Made by a program: the position numbers and the translations under genes. Below, piece after piece: positions 54,943 to 64,000 of a DNA stretch of 64,000 nucleotides. The stretch is from Stakelama flava (GTDB lineage Bacteria > Pseudomonadota > Alphaproteobacteria > Sphingomonadales > Sphingomonadaceae). The notes beneath the pieces are model-generated. The model saw only the letters and a program-made list of their open reading frames with translations, was not told the DNA's origin and ran no database searches. The number at the start of each line of letters is the position of its first letter. Positions within the stretch are counted from its first letter, which is position 1. The stretch is from positions 62,001 to 126,000 of the forward strand of contig NZ_JAHWZX010000003.1 of NCBI RefSeq assembly GCF_019351405.1, in the 5' to 3' direction.

Positions 54943-55707
54943 TCACCCGGCCTCGCCCATCTTCCCGGCAGCCGCCTGCGCCAGCACCATCTTCGCGCGT
55001 AGCCGCCCCATCAGGCGCAACGCGCGAGCCTGCCCCGGCAGGATTTCGTCGCGGTCCTGCTCCATCCCCCTGATTGCCGCCTCGGCCACCTTTTCGGGGC
55101 TCATGCGATTGGCGGTGTTCATGTCCTCCTGCCCCTTGTTGAATTCGGTGTCGGTGGCAGGCGGCGCCAGTTCGAACACCCTGACGCTGCTACGCGCCAG
55201 TTGTGCCCGCAAGGTCATCGAATAGCTGTGCATCGCGACCTTGGTGGCGGAATAAAGCGGTTTGAGTGCCAGCGGCACGAAAGCCAGCCCCGAGGTGACG
55301 TTGACGATCGCCGCGGCCTTCTGACGCTTCAGCGTCGGCAGGAACTGGTGGTTCAGCTGGATCGGTCCGATCAGGTTGGTGCGGATTTCGCGTTCCAGAT
55401 CCTCGATCGGCACGGAAGCGTCATTCAGGTTGCGCTTCAGCCCGATCCCGGCATTGTTGATCAGCATGTTCAGATCGGGAAAGCTGTGCACCATATCGTC
55501 GTGCAGCCGGGCGATGGCGTCGGGATCGGACTGATCGCATACAAAGCAATGAACGCCGGGCAGGTCCGCCCGGGCTGCATCCAGCCGCGCCTGTGTGCGC
55601 CCCGTGATGATAACGGTGTTGCCGAGCGCAAGCAGCTGGGCAGCCAGCGCCTTTCCGATGCCGCTTGTGCCGCCGGTAATCAGGATCGTGTTGCCGGTCA
55701 TGTCCAT
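54943..55707 (-). CDS. SDR-family oxidoreductase (DltE-like)
   Basis: A 254-residue short-chain dehydrogenase. TILITGGTSGIGKALAAQLL, NNAGIG, and YSATKVAMHSYSM with the Tyr-x3-Lys pair. The C-terminal segment PEKVAEAAIRGMEQDRDEIL is common in the DltE-like group. GGAGAAG seven bases before the ATG at 55707 fixes the start. Transcribed in the same direction as the AraC gene upstream, with a 214-base gap that may hold its own promoter. Confidence 0.9.
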   Translation of the reverse strand: MDMTGNTILITGGTSGIGKALAAQLLALGNTVIITGRTQARLDAARADLPGVHCFVCDQSDPDAIARLHDDMVHSFPDLNMLINNAGIGLKRNLNDASVPIEDLEREIRTNLIGPIQLNHQFLPTLKRQKAAAIVNVTSGLAFVPLALKPLYSATKVAMHSYSMTLRAQLARSSVRVFELAPPATDTEFNKGQEDMNTANRMSPEKVAEAAIRGMEQDRDEILPGQARALRLMGRLRAKMVLAQAAAGKMGEAG

Positions 55708-55921
55708 ATCAGGTCTTCTCCGTGCTGGAGGGATGCCCGGATCAGCACGGAAACGGGCTTCCCGTAAAAAGAGCATCAGCCGATGATGCGGAGCGCAGTC
55801 CGGTTTCAGCTTATGGCCGCCGGTTTGCGCAAATATGTGGACCGATCTCGACAAATTGAATGTCCGAACCTGTCGATTTCCTGCCTGATCCTGTCGCGGG
55901 TCGCGACGCGATCGGCAGAGG

Positions 55922-56815
55922 TTACAGCATTGCCCGATCCGCCATTATCGTGCGCATATCCCGTTTCGGAGGGGCGCCGAACAAGCGCGCATATTCGCGG
56001 CTGAACTGGGATGCGCTTTCATACCCCACTTCATACGCCGCCGTCTCGACCTTCAGCGCATTCACAGCCATAAGCCTGCGCGCTTCGAGAAGCCTCAGCC
56101 GCTTGAGATACTGCATCGGCGAAAGCGCCGTCAGTTCCTTGAAATTGCGATGGAAGACCGACGCGCTCATCTGGGCAATTTCTGCAAGTTCCTCCACCAG
56201 CATCGTCTTCTGGTAATTGGCGCGCATTGCATGCAGCGCGGCAATTACCCCCCGTGACGGATTCGCGGTGGCCAGTCGTGCGACTTCATCGCCTTGCGGA
56301 CCCGCCAGCAACCAGAAACAGATTTCCTGAAGGATCAGCGGGTGGACGACAGGGATCGCCCCGGGCCGGTCGAGAAGATTCACAAGACGCAGCGCGCATT
56401 CGGCGAGTGGATCGTCGACATTGGCGATGAACACTCCGCGCCCGCGCACGCCGCCGGGCACGGGCGGGGCGGGCATGCGTTCCAGCACGCTGCGCAGCAC
56501 CGCCAGGTCAAGCTCCATGGCCAGCACGAGGCAGGGCGCATCCGGGCTGGCCATCCGGACCCGCCCCACCGACGGCGTCTCGATACCGACCAGCAGCGCC
56601 TGCCCGGCCCGGTATTCCAGCCGGGTATTCCCGATGCTTGCCCATTTCGCGCCCTGGGCGACGATGCAGAGCGATGGACGGGAGATCATGTGCAAGGGTG
56701 GTCTGGGATGATCGGAGCGGAGTATCCCGACGCCCTCTATCGCCGTCAGATAGGGGCTGTGGCCCTGCTGGCGCTGCGTATATTGCAGAAGCGCGTCCGC
56801 CAGTCGCGCAATCAT
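55922..56815 (-). CDS. AraC-family transcriptional regulator
   Basis: A 297-residue AraC regulator. The N-terminal cupin-like AraC_N domain (HMISRPSLCIVAQGAKWASI) precedes two helix-turn-helix motifs in MLVEELAEIAQMSASVFHRN and AAYEVGYESASQFSREYARL. Its ATG overlaps the stop of the upstream XRE/MmyB gene (ATGA), so two transcription factors share one transcript. Likely target: the SDR gene downstream. Confidence 0.9.
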   Translation of the reverse strand: MIARLADALLQYTQRQQGHSPYLTAIEGVGILRSDHPRPPLHMISRPSLCIVAQGAKWASIGNTRLEYRAGQALLVGIETPSVGRVRMASPDAPCLVLAMELDLAVLRSVLERMPAPPVPGGVRGRGVFIANVDDPLAECALRLVNLLDRPGAIPVVHPLILQEICFWLLAGPQGDEVARLATANPSRGVIAALHAMRANYQKTMLVEELAEIAQMSASVFHRNFKELTALSPMQYLKRLRLLEARRLMAVNALKVETAAYEVGYESASQFSREYARLFGAPPKRDMRTIMADRAML

Positions 56816-57624
56816 TTCCCATCTCCGGCCTTGGCGCGCCCGGACCGGCAGGCGGCGCCGGACATATAAAGAGCAAGCTTTAGCGCCGGATCGTCATTGG
56901 CCTGAAACGTGGCGTAATCGTAGCGAACCAGCCCTTGCGTCGGATGGTGAAGCCATTTGACGCCCGATATCGGCGCGCCGATTCCGTGCTCGGTCCACCA
57001 CCCCTCGAATTCCGGACAACGTTCGCGGACCTGATCGACAAGCGCAATGAATGTCGGATCGCCTGGCCAGAGATCGTAGGAAGCACGAAACAGGGACACG
57101 ATGCGATGCGCCTCATCCGGCCAGCTTTGCCCGAAAACCTTTTTTGCCGCCGGATCGGTTAGCATCCAGTGCATGACGTTGCGATCGTCGTGCGCGATTC
57201 TGCCGAAATCGCCGAAAAGCGCGGTAGTGGCATCGTTCCAGGCGAGAATGTCGAAGCGCTGGCCGGTAATATAGGCGGGACCCGGCATGTCAGAGACGAT
57301 GGCGCGCAATATATCGGGCGCTTCCTCCCGCCGAAATGGCTGCCTGCCGCCCGCCACGGCAAGCGAATGCAAATGCGCGCGTTCTATCCGGTCGAGGCGA
57401 AGCGCATCCCCGAGCGCCTCGACCGTTTCGCGCGACGGCGTAACCGCGCGTCCCTGTTCCAGTTTGACGTACCATTCGACGCTGATGCCCGCGCGCTGGG
57501 CGACTTCCTCGCGCTTCAGGCCGGAGGTCCGTCGCCGCTTGCGCGCTTCGTCCGACAGATTTTCGGGGCACAGGCGCGTGCGACGCGACCGCAGAAAATT
57601 TCCAAATGGACGATTGCTTGCCAT
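56812..57624 (-). CDS. XRE/MmyB-family transcriptional regulator
   Basis: A 270-residue regulator of the same family as 54033-54842: RRRTSGLKREEVAQRAGISV then EWYVKLEQGRAVTPSRETVE, and a MmyB-type sensor domain (DMPGPAYITGQRFDILAWND). The ATG at 57624 is chosen because the N-terminus MASNRPFGNFLRSRRTRLCP begins the domain. It is divergent from the alcohol dehydrogenase-like gene (104-base gap), its probable target, and coupled to the AraC gene. Confidence 0.9.
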   Translation of the reverse strand: MASNRPFGNFLRSRRTRLCPENLSDEARKRRRTSGLKREEVAQRAGISVEWYVKLEQGRAVTPSRETVEALGDALRLDRIERAHLHSLAVAGGRQPFRREEAPDILRAIVSDMPGPAYITGQRFDILAWNDATTALFGDFGRIAHDDRNVMHWMLTDPAAKKVFGQSWPDEAHRIVSLFRASYDLWPGDPTFIALVDQVRERCPEFEGWWTEHGIGAPISGVKWLHHPTQGLVRYDYATFQANDDPALKLALYMSGAACRSGRAKAGDGK

Positions 57625-57727
57625 GCGGTGCTCAATGGGTGGTAGTGCACAAGGCTGGTATCGTACCAGCTCTTCCGGCGTCGGCGAAGGGTAAATATCT
57701 TCGGCTTTTGGCCATGGGAGTTGCCGT

Positions 57728-58807
57728 ATGAAAGCTGCCGTTTTGCCCGAATTCGGTTCGGCGTTGCGCGTCGAGGACGTTGCCGACCCGGACATCGGCA
57801 CCGGTGAAGTGCTGGTCGACGTCGTTGCAGCGCCGGTTTTGTCCTACACCGGCGAGGTCCTGAGCGGTGCGCGGCGCTATCTGCTGCCGACGCCGGTGGT
57901 GCCGGGCGCCGGTGCGATCGGCCGGGTTCGCGCGGTCGGTCCCGATGCCACGCGGCTGCAGCCGGGCGACTGGGTATACTGCGATCCCACGGTGCGTTCG
58001 CGCGATGGCGGCAATATTCCCGACATCACCTTGCAGGGCGCGAGCGCCAGGGGCGAAGGCGGGCAGAAGCTGCAGCGCTATTTCCGCGACGGCACATTCG
58101 CAGAGCAGGTTCGCATTCCGACCGAGAACGCTGCCGCGATCGGCCCGATCAAGCCGGAGGACGCGGGCAAGTGGTGCGCGATCGGCACGCTGTTGATCGC
58201 CTATGGCGGTTTGCTGGCGATGAACTTTCAACCCGGCGAGACATTGCTGGTGAGCGGCGCGACCGGCAATTTCGGTTCGGCGACGGCGGCGTTGGCATTG
58301 GCGATGGGCGCGCGGCGCGTCGTGGCTGCAGGGCGCAATACGAAGGTGTTGAATGATCTGCGCCGGCGTTTCGGCGACAGGCTGGTTCCCGTTACGCTAT
58401 CGGGCGATGCCGCTGCCGATACCGAGGCGATGAAACGAACCGCCGGCGTGCCGATCGACGCGGTGCAGGATTTTCTGCCGCCCGAAGCAAGCGCCGGTGT
58501 CGCGCGCGCCGCCATCATGACGCTGCGGCAGGGCGGAAGGGCTGTGCTGATGGGGGGTGTCGGCATGCTGGGCGGGGAAGACCTTGCGCTGCCCTATCCA
58601 TGGATCATGCGCAATCTGATCACGGTTCGCGGACAGTGGATGTACGACGCCGAAGCCATTTCAGGCCTTTTGGGGCTGATCCGAAGCGGCCTTATCGATC
58701 TGGGGCTCTGGACGGTCAGCGAATTTCCGCTGGCAAACGCCAATGAAGCGGTCGCGCATGCCGCGGACAATGCGGGAGCGTTCAAGATGACGGTGCTCAA
58801 GCCATAG
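57728..58807 (+). CDS. Medium-chain alcohol dehydrogenase-like protein
   Basis: A 359-residue MDR-superfamily oxidoreductase with N-terminal GroES-like domain (TGEVLVDVVAAPVLSYTGEV) and Rossmann domain (LLVSGATGNFGSATAALALA). The usual catalytic zinc cysteine after VxVxA is replaced (APVLSYTG), so it is probably zinc-free. Divergent from the XRE/MmyB regulator. Substrate unknown. Confidence 0.88.
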   Translation: MKAAVLPEFGSALRVEDVADPDIGTGEVLVDVVAAPVLSYTGEVLSGARRYLLPTPVVPGAGAIGRVRAVGPDATRLQPGDWVYCDPTVRSRDGGNIPDITLQGASARGEGGQKLQRYFRDGTFAEQVRIPTENAAAIGPIKPEDAGKWCAIGTLLIAYGGLLAMNFQPGETLLVSGATGNFGSATAALALAMGARRVVAAGRNTKVLNDLRRRFGDRLVPVTLSGDAAADTEAMKRTAGVPIDAVQDFLPPEASAGVARAAIMTLRQGGRAVLMGGVGMLGGEDLALPYPWIMRNLITVRGQWMYDAEAISGLLGLIRSGLIDLGLWTVSEFPLANANEAVAHAADNAGAFKMTVLKP

Positions 58808-58834
58808 TCGGACCGTCATTTGGGTGAGCAGTGC

Positions 58835-59263
58835 CTAATTTGATGCGTCATATGCCGATCGCGCCGCCTTTATGGCGGCGTGCTTTTCATCCGCCCATTG
58901 TACCAGCGCCCCAAGCGGTTCGAGGATCGTGAAGCCGAGTGGGGTGAGCCGATATTCGACGCTGGGCGGTTTTGTCGGGAACACTGCGCGCGCGATCAGG
59001 CCGTCACGCTCCAGGCCGCGCAATGTCTGCGTCAGCATCCGCTTCGAAATATCGGGGATAGCGCGCTGAACCACACTGAATCGATGCGGTCCCGAAGCAA
59101 GGGTTCCAAGGGTCAGCGTCGACCATTTATCGCCGATACGATCAAGCACGTCGCGCAAGGGGCAATCCGAAGCCGGCGGACGCCCGGCCAGGTCGGGCGC
59201 CGTCGCGCGAACGATCGCGCTATCCGACGTCCGGGTGGTTACCGCTGCCTCACCTTGTCCCAA
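58835..59263 (-). CDS. HxlR-family transcriptional regulator
   Basis: A 142-residue winged-helix regulator: [20 protein letters not shown] with the conserved Cys-Pro, [20 protein letters not shown] and [16 protein letters not shown]. The start is a TTG (59263) with GGAGG seven bases before it; no in-frame ATG or GTG fits. It is divergent from the NmrA-like gene (78-base gap), the usual HxlR/quinone-reductase pairing. The conserved cysteine may sense electrophiles or quinones. Confidence 0.9.
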   Translation of the reverse strand: MGQGEAAVTTRTSDSAIVRATAPDLAGRPPASDCPLRDVLDRIGDKWSTLTLGTLASGPHRFSVVQRAIPDISKRMLTQTLRGLERDGLIARAVFPTKPPSVEYRLTPLGFTILEPLGALVQWADEKHAAIKAARSAYDASN

Positions 59264-59341
59264 AATACTGCCTCCTTCACGACGCCTATGGTCTCTTTTA
59301 GTAACCTTGTAGCAGTCAAATCCACAATATTGAGACAGATC

Positions 59342-60223
59342 ATGAATGAGACACCAAAACTGTTCGTTACCGGCGCTACCGGCCATCTGGGCGGGCTTGT
59401 CATCGACGAATTGATCGCGATGGTGCCTTCGGCCCGCATTGTGGCGGGGGTTCGGGATACGGCCGGCGAAAATGCGATCGCGCTTCGCGACAAGGGCATC
59501 GAAATCCGGATTGCCGATTATTCCGATCCGCAGACGCTGACAAAGGCGTTCAAGAGTGTGGATCGGCTGTTGTTCATCTCCGGCAGCGAGATCGGGAAGC
59601 GAGTCACGCAACACCGCAATGTGATAAATGCGGCCCGGGATGCCGGTATCGGTTCGATTGCTTATACCAGTATTCTACACGCCGACACATCGCCATTGTT
59701 CCTGGCGCAGGAACATCGCGATACGGAGGCCGCCCTGGCAGAAGCGAACATCCCCCACACGCTGCTGCGCAACGGATGGTATACGGAGGTGTATACATGG
59801 CGTCTGCCGCTTGCTCTGAAGCATAATGTCCTGATCGGCGCGGCGGGGGCGGGGCGCGTGTCGTCAGCCGCGCGTGTTGATTATGCGAAAGCTGCGGCGA
59901 CGGTTCTGACAAGCGACGACCATATCGGCAAAACGTACGAACTGGCCGGAGATGATTCCTTTACGATGGCGCAGCTTGCCAATGTCGTCGCTGATGCCAC
60001 AGGTGCGCCCATGGAATATCAGGACATGGCGGCGGAGGATTTCCGAAATGCGGCTATCGAAGCCGGGGTGCCCGAAATGTTCGCCAGCGTCCTGTCGGAT
60101 ACCGATGCAGGCGTAGCGCAGGGCGCCTTGTCCGAAAATGGCGGCGACCTAGCCAAACTGATCGGGCGGCCGACCACGCCTTTCTGGACAACCATCACCG
60201 ACTTCCTCCGACAATCAGCATAA
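59342..60223 (+). CDS. NmrA/QorB-like NAD(P)H-dependent oxidoreductase
   Basis: A 293-residue atypical [23 protein letters not shown] is the cofactor motif; [20 protein letters not shown] and the [19 protein letters not shown] patch are typical of QorB/NmrA-like proteins. E. coli QorB reduces quinones with NADPH. Divergent from the HxlR regulator. Confidence 0.9.
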   Translation: MNETPKLFVTGATGHLGGLVIDELIAMVPSARIVAGVRDTAGENAIALRDKGIEIRIADYSDPQTLTKAFKSVDRLLFISGSEIGKRVTQHRNVINAARDAGIGSIAYTSILHADTSPLFLAQEHRDTEAALAEANIPHTLLRNGWYTEVYTWRLPLALKHNVLIGAAGAGRVSSAARVDYAKAAATVLTSDDHIGKTYELAGDDSFTMAQLANVVADATGAPMEYQDMAAEDFRNAAIEAGVPEMFASVLSDTDAGVAQGALSENGGDLAKLIGRPTTPFWTTITDFLRQSA

Positions 60224-60266
60224 TCCGGCACGCGATGTGCGATTCGGCGTGGCCGGATCGCACACG

Positions 60267-61226
60267 CTATGCCAACACGCCAGCATATGCTTTTCGCTCG
60301 GAAGGGGCATCCATAGCCGGTCTCATCCGGCAATAATCACGCGGCGAACACCCGACGATCCGCTTGAACGCGGTGCTGAAGGCGCTTTCGGATTCATATC
60401 CCGTCCCGATGGCGACGCTGGAAACGCTGGCGCCTTCATTTTCGAGCCGGTCGCAGGCGAGCATCATTCGCCACCGGGTCAGATATTGCATCGGCGTTTC
60501 GCCCACGATTTCCCTGAACCTCTGGGCGAAGAGCGAGCGGGACATGCCTGCGCGTTCAGCCAGTTCCTTCAAGGTCCAGCGCCGATCAGGCTCATCGTGG
60601 ATTGCACTGATCGCCCCGTTCAATCGCGGGTCAGCCAGCGCGAAGAACCATCCCGCGCCCTTGCCGACACCTTCTGCAAGCCGCACCCGCAGCGCCTGAA
60701 TCAGCATCATATGGGCCAGATGCTGTGCGATCAGATCCCCGCCGGGTTGCGCGTCACGCAATTCCTGCATCATCCGGTCGACCGACCATCGGATCGCCTC
60801 GCGCTCTTTCTCACCCCGCAAATGCACGATCGGCGGGAGTAGTCCCAGCAGCATGGCCGACTGATTGCCGCGTACCGCGAACCGGCTTCCGATAAGACTG
60901 AACGAGCCGCCGCCATTTACCGTCACCATGCCGCCATCGCGTGCGCCGGGAAAAATGGTCGAAGCCGGGATGGGTGTCAGGGCGAGATTGCTGGCAAGGC
61001 GAAACGGGCGGCCGCGCGGCAGGACGAAGCAATCGCCCGCCTGAAGCAGCACCGGGCTTTCGACGCCTTCGACCGCAAGCCAGCACTGGCCGCTGGAAAT
61101 CGCATAGCATTTGATCTGCTTGCGCTGATCGTCAAACGCGATCGCCCAGTCGCCGCCGGCGTCGAAGCCCGAGGAAATGGTGGCCGCAGGTTTGAGCAGG
61201 GTAAAGAGCTGGGAAAGGGGATCCAT
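60267..61226 (-). CDS. AraC-family transcriptional regulator (cupin type)
   Basis: A 319-residue regulator with a cupin N-terminus (CFVLPRGRPFRLASNLALTP) and C-terminal AraC domain: RRWTLKELAERAGMSRSLFA then QRFREIVGETPMQYLTRWRM, and SSVAIGTGYESESAFSTAFK. ATG at 61226 gives MDPLSQLFTLLKPAATISSG. It is divergent from the next NmrA-like gene (143-base gap) and probably controls it. Confidence 0.9.
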   Translation of the reverse strand: MDPLSQLFTLLKPAATISSGFDAGGDWAIAFDDQRKQIKCYAISSGQCWLAVEGVESPVLLQAGDCFVLPRGRPFRLASNLALTPIPASTIFPGARDGGMVTVNGGGSFSLIGSRFAVRGNQSAMLLGLLPPIVHLRGEKEREAIRWSVDRMMQELRDAQPGGDLIAQHLAHMMLIQALRVRLAEGVGKGAGWFFALADPRLNGAISAIHDEPDRRWTLKELAERAGMSRSLFAQRFREIVGETPMQYLTRWRMMLACDRLENEGASVSSVAIGTGYESESAFSTAFKRIVGCSPRDYCRMRPAMDAPSERKAYAGVLA

Positions 61227-61369
61227 GGGGCCTTTTCGGACGATTGCGAAGATATATCGGACCCTACAGCATGGTTCGTCCAACGCGCAAGCTTTAGCAC
61301 GCCCCTTACTGACGCGTTCGCCGGATCTTGCTGCAGATGCAGCGCTTGCGGGCAGCAAAGGAGTATCGA

Positions 61370-62254
61370 ATGATTGTTATCAGCGCGCCCACAAGCGGCA
61401 TCGGAAGCCGGCTTCTCGACCATCTGCTGGAGGCGGGCGAGACCGTTCGCGTGATTGCCCGCGATTCATCCGGTCTCCCCGCGGCGACCCGCGAAAAGGT
61501 CGAGGTGATCGAAGGCTCGCATTCGGATGCGGAAATCATCACCCGTGCCCTGGAGGGCGCCGACGCCCTGTTCTGGCTGGTCCCGGCCAATCCCAAGGCT
61601 TCGAGCGTGATGGAGGCCTATGTCGAATTTTCACGCCCGGCAGTCGATGCGATCAAGGCGCAGGGTGTGGGCCGGGTCGTGAACATCTCGGCGCTTGGCC
61701 GGACCACATCGCTTGCCGATCATGCCGGATATGTCACTGGATCGCTTGCGGTCGATGACATGTTCGCAGACACCGGCGTCAATTTTCGCGCGCTGACCAT
61801 GCCGTCCTATATGGACAATATGCTGATGCAGGCCGACCCGATCCGCGAAAAGGGCATGTTCTTCTCCCCGATTTCCGGCGATCTGAAACTGCCGAGTTGC
61901 GCGCGCAGGGACATCGCGGCGGTTGCTGCGCGGTTTTTGCGGGATACGCAGTGGACGGGGCAGCAGGAACAAGCCGTTCTGGGGCCTGAAAACATTTCAT
62001 TCAATGACATGGCGGAAATCATGTCGGCGACACTCGGCAAGACGGTCCGGTTCCAGCAGATCCCGCTGGACGCATACAAGGATCAGTTCCTTGGTTTCGG
62101 TTTTTCCGACGCGATGGCGCAAGGCATGACCGACATGGCCGACGCCAAGAACGAGGGCCTGGACCTTGGCGTCGAGCGGACGCCGGACAACACCACCCCG
62201 ACCAGTTTTGCAGATTGGTGCGAGACGGTGCTGAAGCCCGCCCTTGCGAATTGA
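61370..62254 (+). CDS. NmrA-family NAD(P)-binding protein
   Basis: A 294-residue atypical SDR: MIVISAPTSGIGSRLLDHLL, VEVIEGSHSDAEIITRALEG and VVNISALGRTTSLADHAGYV. AAAGGAG before the ATG at 61370 sets the start. Probably an NADPH-dependent reductase or redox sensor, controlled by the divergent AraC regulator. A paralogue of 59342-60223. Confidence 0.88.
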   Translation: MIVISAPTSGIGSRLLDHLLEAGETVRVIARDSSGLPAATREKVEVIEGSHSDAEIITRALEGADALFWLVPANPKASSVMEAYVEFSRPAVDAIKAQGVGRVVNISALGRTTSLADHAGYVTGSLAVDDMFADTGVNFRALTMPSYMDNMLMQADPIREKGMFFSPISGDLKLPSCARRDIAAVAARFLRDTQWTGQQEQAVLGPENISFNDMAEIMSATLGKTVRFQQIPLDAYKDQFLGFGFSDAMAQGMTDMADAKNEGLDLGVERTPDNTTPTSFADWCETVLKPALAN

Positions 62255-62440
62255 GTCAAGGCACGCCCGTCCTATGTGGCATGATGTCGCATAGGACGGG
62301 CAATTGCACCGGCGAGCGCTGTCTTCATCGTCAGCATCGCCGTCGCCCTGTCTGGCTTCACTGGCCCTGGATGCTCTTGCCCATCGCCGTGATGTGCATC
62401 AGCGGCACGTGGATATGGACCCGGCCGGAACGGTGACCGA

Positions 62441-63526
62441 TCACTCCGCCGCCTGCACCTCAAGCGTGGGATAATCGGTATAGCCTTCGGGGCCGGGGGC
62501 GTACCACGTAGCCATATCGTCCTCGTTCAACGCGGTGTTTTTCGCGAAACGCGCGGGCAGGTCGGGATTGGCCAGGAAAGGACGGCCGAACGCGATCGCG
62601 TCGGCGACGCCCGAATCGAGTGCTGCCTGCGCGCTTTCCCTGTCATATTCCTGATTGAGCACGAGCGGGTTGGTGAACACGTTGCGAATCTTCGGGCTGA
62701 GCTTGGGAACGTCGGTGCTGCCGAAAGTGTCGTTCGGACCGACTTCGCGTAGTTCGAGGAAGGCGATGCCGAGGTCGTTCAGCGCCATTGCCGCAGGCAG
62801 GAAGACCGATTCGGGATCGCTGTCATCGCACCCTTGCGTTTCGCCGTTGGGCGACAAGCGCACGCCGACCCGGTCCTTGCCCGCCACCGCGACCAGCCGC
62901 TCGGTCGCTTCGCGCAACAGGCGGATCCGGTTTTCGGGCGCGCCGCCATATTCATCCTCGCGCTTGTTGGTGCCGTCGCGCAGGAACTGGTCGATCAGAT
63001 AGCCGTTCGCGGCATGCAGCTGAACCCCGTCGAATCCGGCGTCGAGCGCGTTTTTGGTCGCTGCCGAATAGTCGTCCAGCACGCGGGCGATATCGTCTTT
63101 CGTCGCGGGCCGCGCCTCGACATAGGGGTTGCGCCCGCTGTTGTTGCCGCGCGGGGGCGCCAGCGTCGCTGACGCGGAAATCGGCTGCATCCCGATGATA
63201 TCGGGTGGGCAGAGCCGCCCCATGTGCCAGATTTGCGCAACGATGCGCCCTCCGGCCCGATGCACCGCCTCGGTCACGGGCTTCCATGCCTCGATCTGCT
63301 CGTTCGTCCACAATCCCGGTGCCGAGGGCCAGCCAAGCCCTTCGCGGCTGATGCCGGTGGCTTCGGTGATGATCAGACCTGCAGAGGCGCGCTGCGCATA
63401 ATATTGCGCCATGATCGGCGTCGGTACATGTTCCGGCGTCGCGCGACCGCGGGTCAGCGGCGCCATCAATATGCGGTTGGGGGGGTGAATTGCGCCCAAG
63501 TCGATCGGATCGAACAGGCTCGGCAT
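62441..63526 (-). CDS. Old yellow enzyme-family alkene reductase
   Basis: A 361-residue FMN-dependent ene-reductase (NemA type). NRILMAPLTRGRATPEHVPT, the substrate-binding QIWHMGRLC region, QLHAANGYLIDQFLRDGTNK and the FMN-phosphate site AFGRPFLANPDLPARF are present. It reduces activated double bonds such as enones, maleimides or nitroesters with NADPH. It ends the redox island. Confidence 0.94.
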   Translation of the reverse strand: MPSLFDPIDLGAIHPPNRILMAPLTRGRATPEHVPTPIMAQYYAQRASAGLIITEATGISREGLGWPSAPGLWTNEQIEAWKPVTEAVHRAGGRIVAQIWHMGRLCPPDIIGMQPISASATLAPPRGNNSGRNPYVEARPATKDDIARVLDDYSAATKNALDAGFDGVQLHAANGYLIDQFLRDGTNKREDEYGGAPENRIRLLREATERLVAVAGKDRVGVRLSPNGETQGCDDSDPESVFLPAAMALNDLGIAFLELREVGPNDTFGSTDVPKLSPKIRNVFTNPLVLNQEYDRESAQAALDSGVADAIAFGRPFLANPDLPARFAKNTALNEDDMATWYAPGPEGYTDYPTLEVQAAE

Positions 63527-63727
63527 GATGTGCTTTCCTCAGCTTTTTCGTGTTGGCCGCGAGATAGGAGCCGAAGGCGGTGCGTGCACGGCCCTGGCGG
63601 GACAGGAAAAACTTTATGCCCGCAAAGCATCCTGTACCGGTGTCGCCGCCAGGGCGGTGAGCGATCTTCGCCAACGCTTGCGTGTGCGGGCGAGGACATT
63701 AGATCGGACAGGTGAAGGAGAGGCGTG

Positions 63728-64000
63728 ATGGCCGCAAAGATTGCCGACGATGCGACGCTTGATGAAATCCGCGCAGGGCTTGCCGCCGAACTACCGATGA
63801 ATGCGGCGTTCGACGGGTGGAACGATACCGCGCTTGCCGCTGCGGCGCAGGCGGCCGGGATCGATCTTGACGTGGCGAAGCTGGCCTTTCCGGGCGGTGC
63901 GGTCGATATGATCGATGCCTGGTTCGCGCATGTCGACGCCGAGATGGCGACAGCGCTGCCGCCGGAAAAGCTTTCCGCCATGAAGATACGCGAACGGATC
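63728..64000 (+). CDS. COQ9-family protein, 3' end outside window
   Basis: The first 91 residues of a COQ9/TetR-fold protein: MAAKIADDATLDEIRAGLAA, then MNAAFDGWNDTALAAAAQAA and KLAFPGGAVDMIDAWFAHVD. COQ9 binds ubiquinone precursors and assists the hydroxylase step of ubiquinone synthesis. It lies 202 bases from the divergent alkene reductase gene. Truncated by the window end. Confidence 0.9.
   Translation, partial: MAAKIADDATLDEIRAGLAAELPMNAAFDGWNDTALAAAAQAAGIDLDVAKLAFPGGAVDMIDAWFAHVDAEMATALPPEKLSAMKIRERI

Noticed and set aside
62275..62436. Short frames with a hydrophobic stretch between the NmrA-like and alkene-reductase genes
   Set aside because: No ribosome-binding site and no consistent frame; two frames each give a few hydrophobic residues. 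It may be a gene remnant but cannot be supported.

Overview
The window reads as a chromosomal segment of a GC-rich alphaproteobacterium, most likely a sphingomonad. The evidence is the gene set (a SciP-type CtrA regulator, a COQ9-family protein, a Ku/LigD pair, MlaEFD with a separate lipoprotein) and the codon style. No rRNA, CRISPR array or IS transposase was seen. One tRNA, tRNA-Ser(GGA), is present and is used as an integration site.

Layout. 1-3.6 kb: end of a proline iminopeptidase, a phospholipase-D-like protein, a decayed HxlR regulator, and a divergent TetR/SDR pair with clear operators. 3.65-14.84 kb: an 11.2-kb integrated element bounded by a 17-bp repeat of the tRNA-Ser 3' end. It carries a P4-type integrase, an AlpA-like regulator, a Toprim/RecA-like replication protein beside an iteron-like repeat array, an HNH nuclease, a probable small terminase, several unknown genes and an HK97-type capsid gene, with no portal, protease, large terminase or tail genes. 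At its far end, on the opposite strand, lies an Abi/UG-type reverse transcriptase. I read it as a phage satellite carrying a candidate defence gene. 15-25.8 kb: cyclophilin, Mla-type lipid transport operon, HAD phosphatase, DUF445 protein, RND efflux pair. 26-32.9 kb: GlsB/YeaQ proteins, SIMPL protein, SciP, MnmA, and a pdxH-CDF-phzF-phzF operon. 33-45 kb: Ku/LigD, a circularly permuted ATP-grasp/alpha-E protein with a transglutaminase, DnaJ-like, BrkB, FabI, GNAT, and aroC. A DUF4160/DUF2442 pair sits exactly at the aroC start, flanked by two copies of the first 25 bp of aroC.

45.2-49.6 kb is a four-gene 3-deoxy-ulosonic-acid (KDO-like) cluster: a possible glycosyltransferase, KpsF/KdsD isomerase, a cytidylyltransferase fused to an RraA-like domain, and KdsA. 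The fusion is the most unusual single protein of the core-like part. thiC with a TPP riboswitch follows. 52-63.5 kb is a regulator-rich island in which NAD(P)H- or flavin-dependent oxidoreductases alternate with HxlR, AraC and XRE/MmyB-type regulators, mostly in divergent pairs, suggesting inducible handling of quinones, aldehydes or enones. The window ends inside a COQ9-family gene.

No gene-free stretch exceeds 300 bases. The longest (1846-2063, 9778-10024, 25801-26021, 29423-29650, 36247-36474, 45025-45268, 51801-52039, 55708-55921) hold the HxlR remnant, the putative origin, two inverted repeats, or nothing I can recognise.
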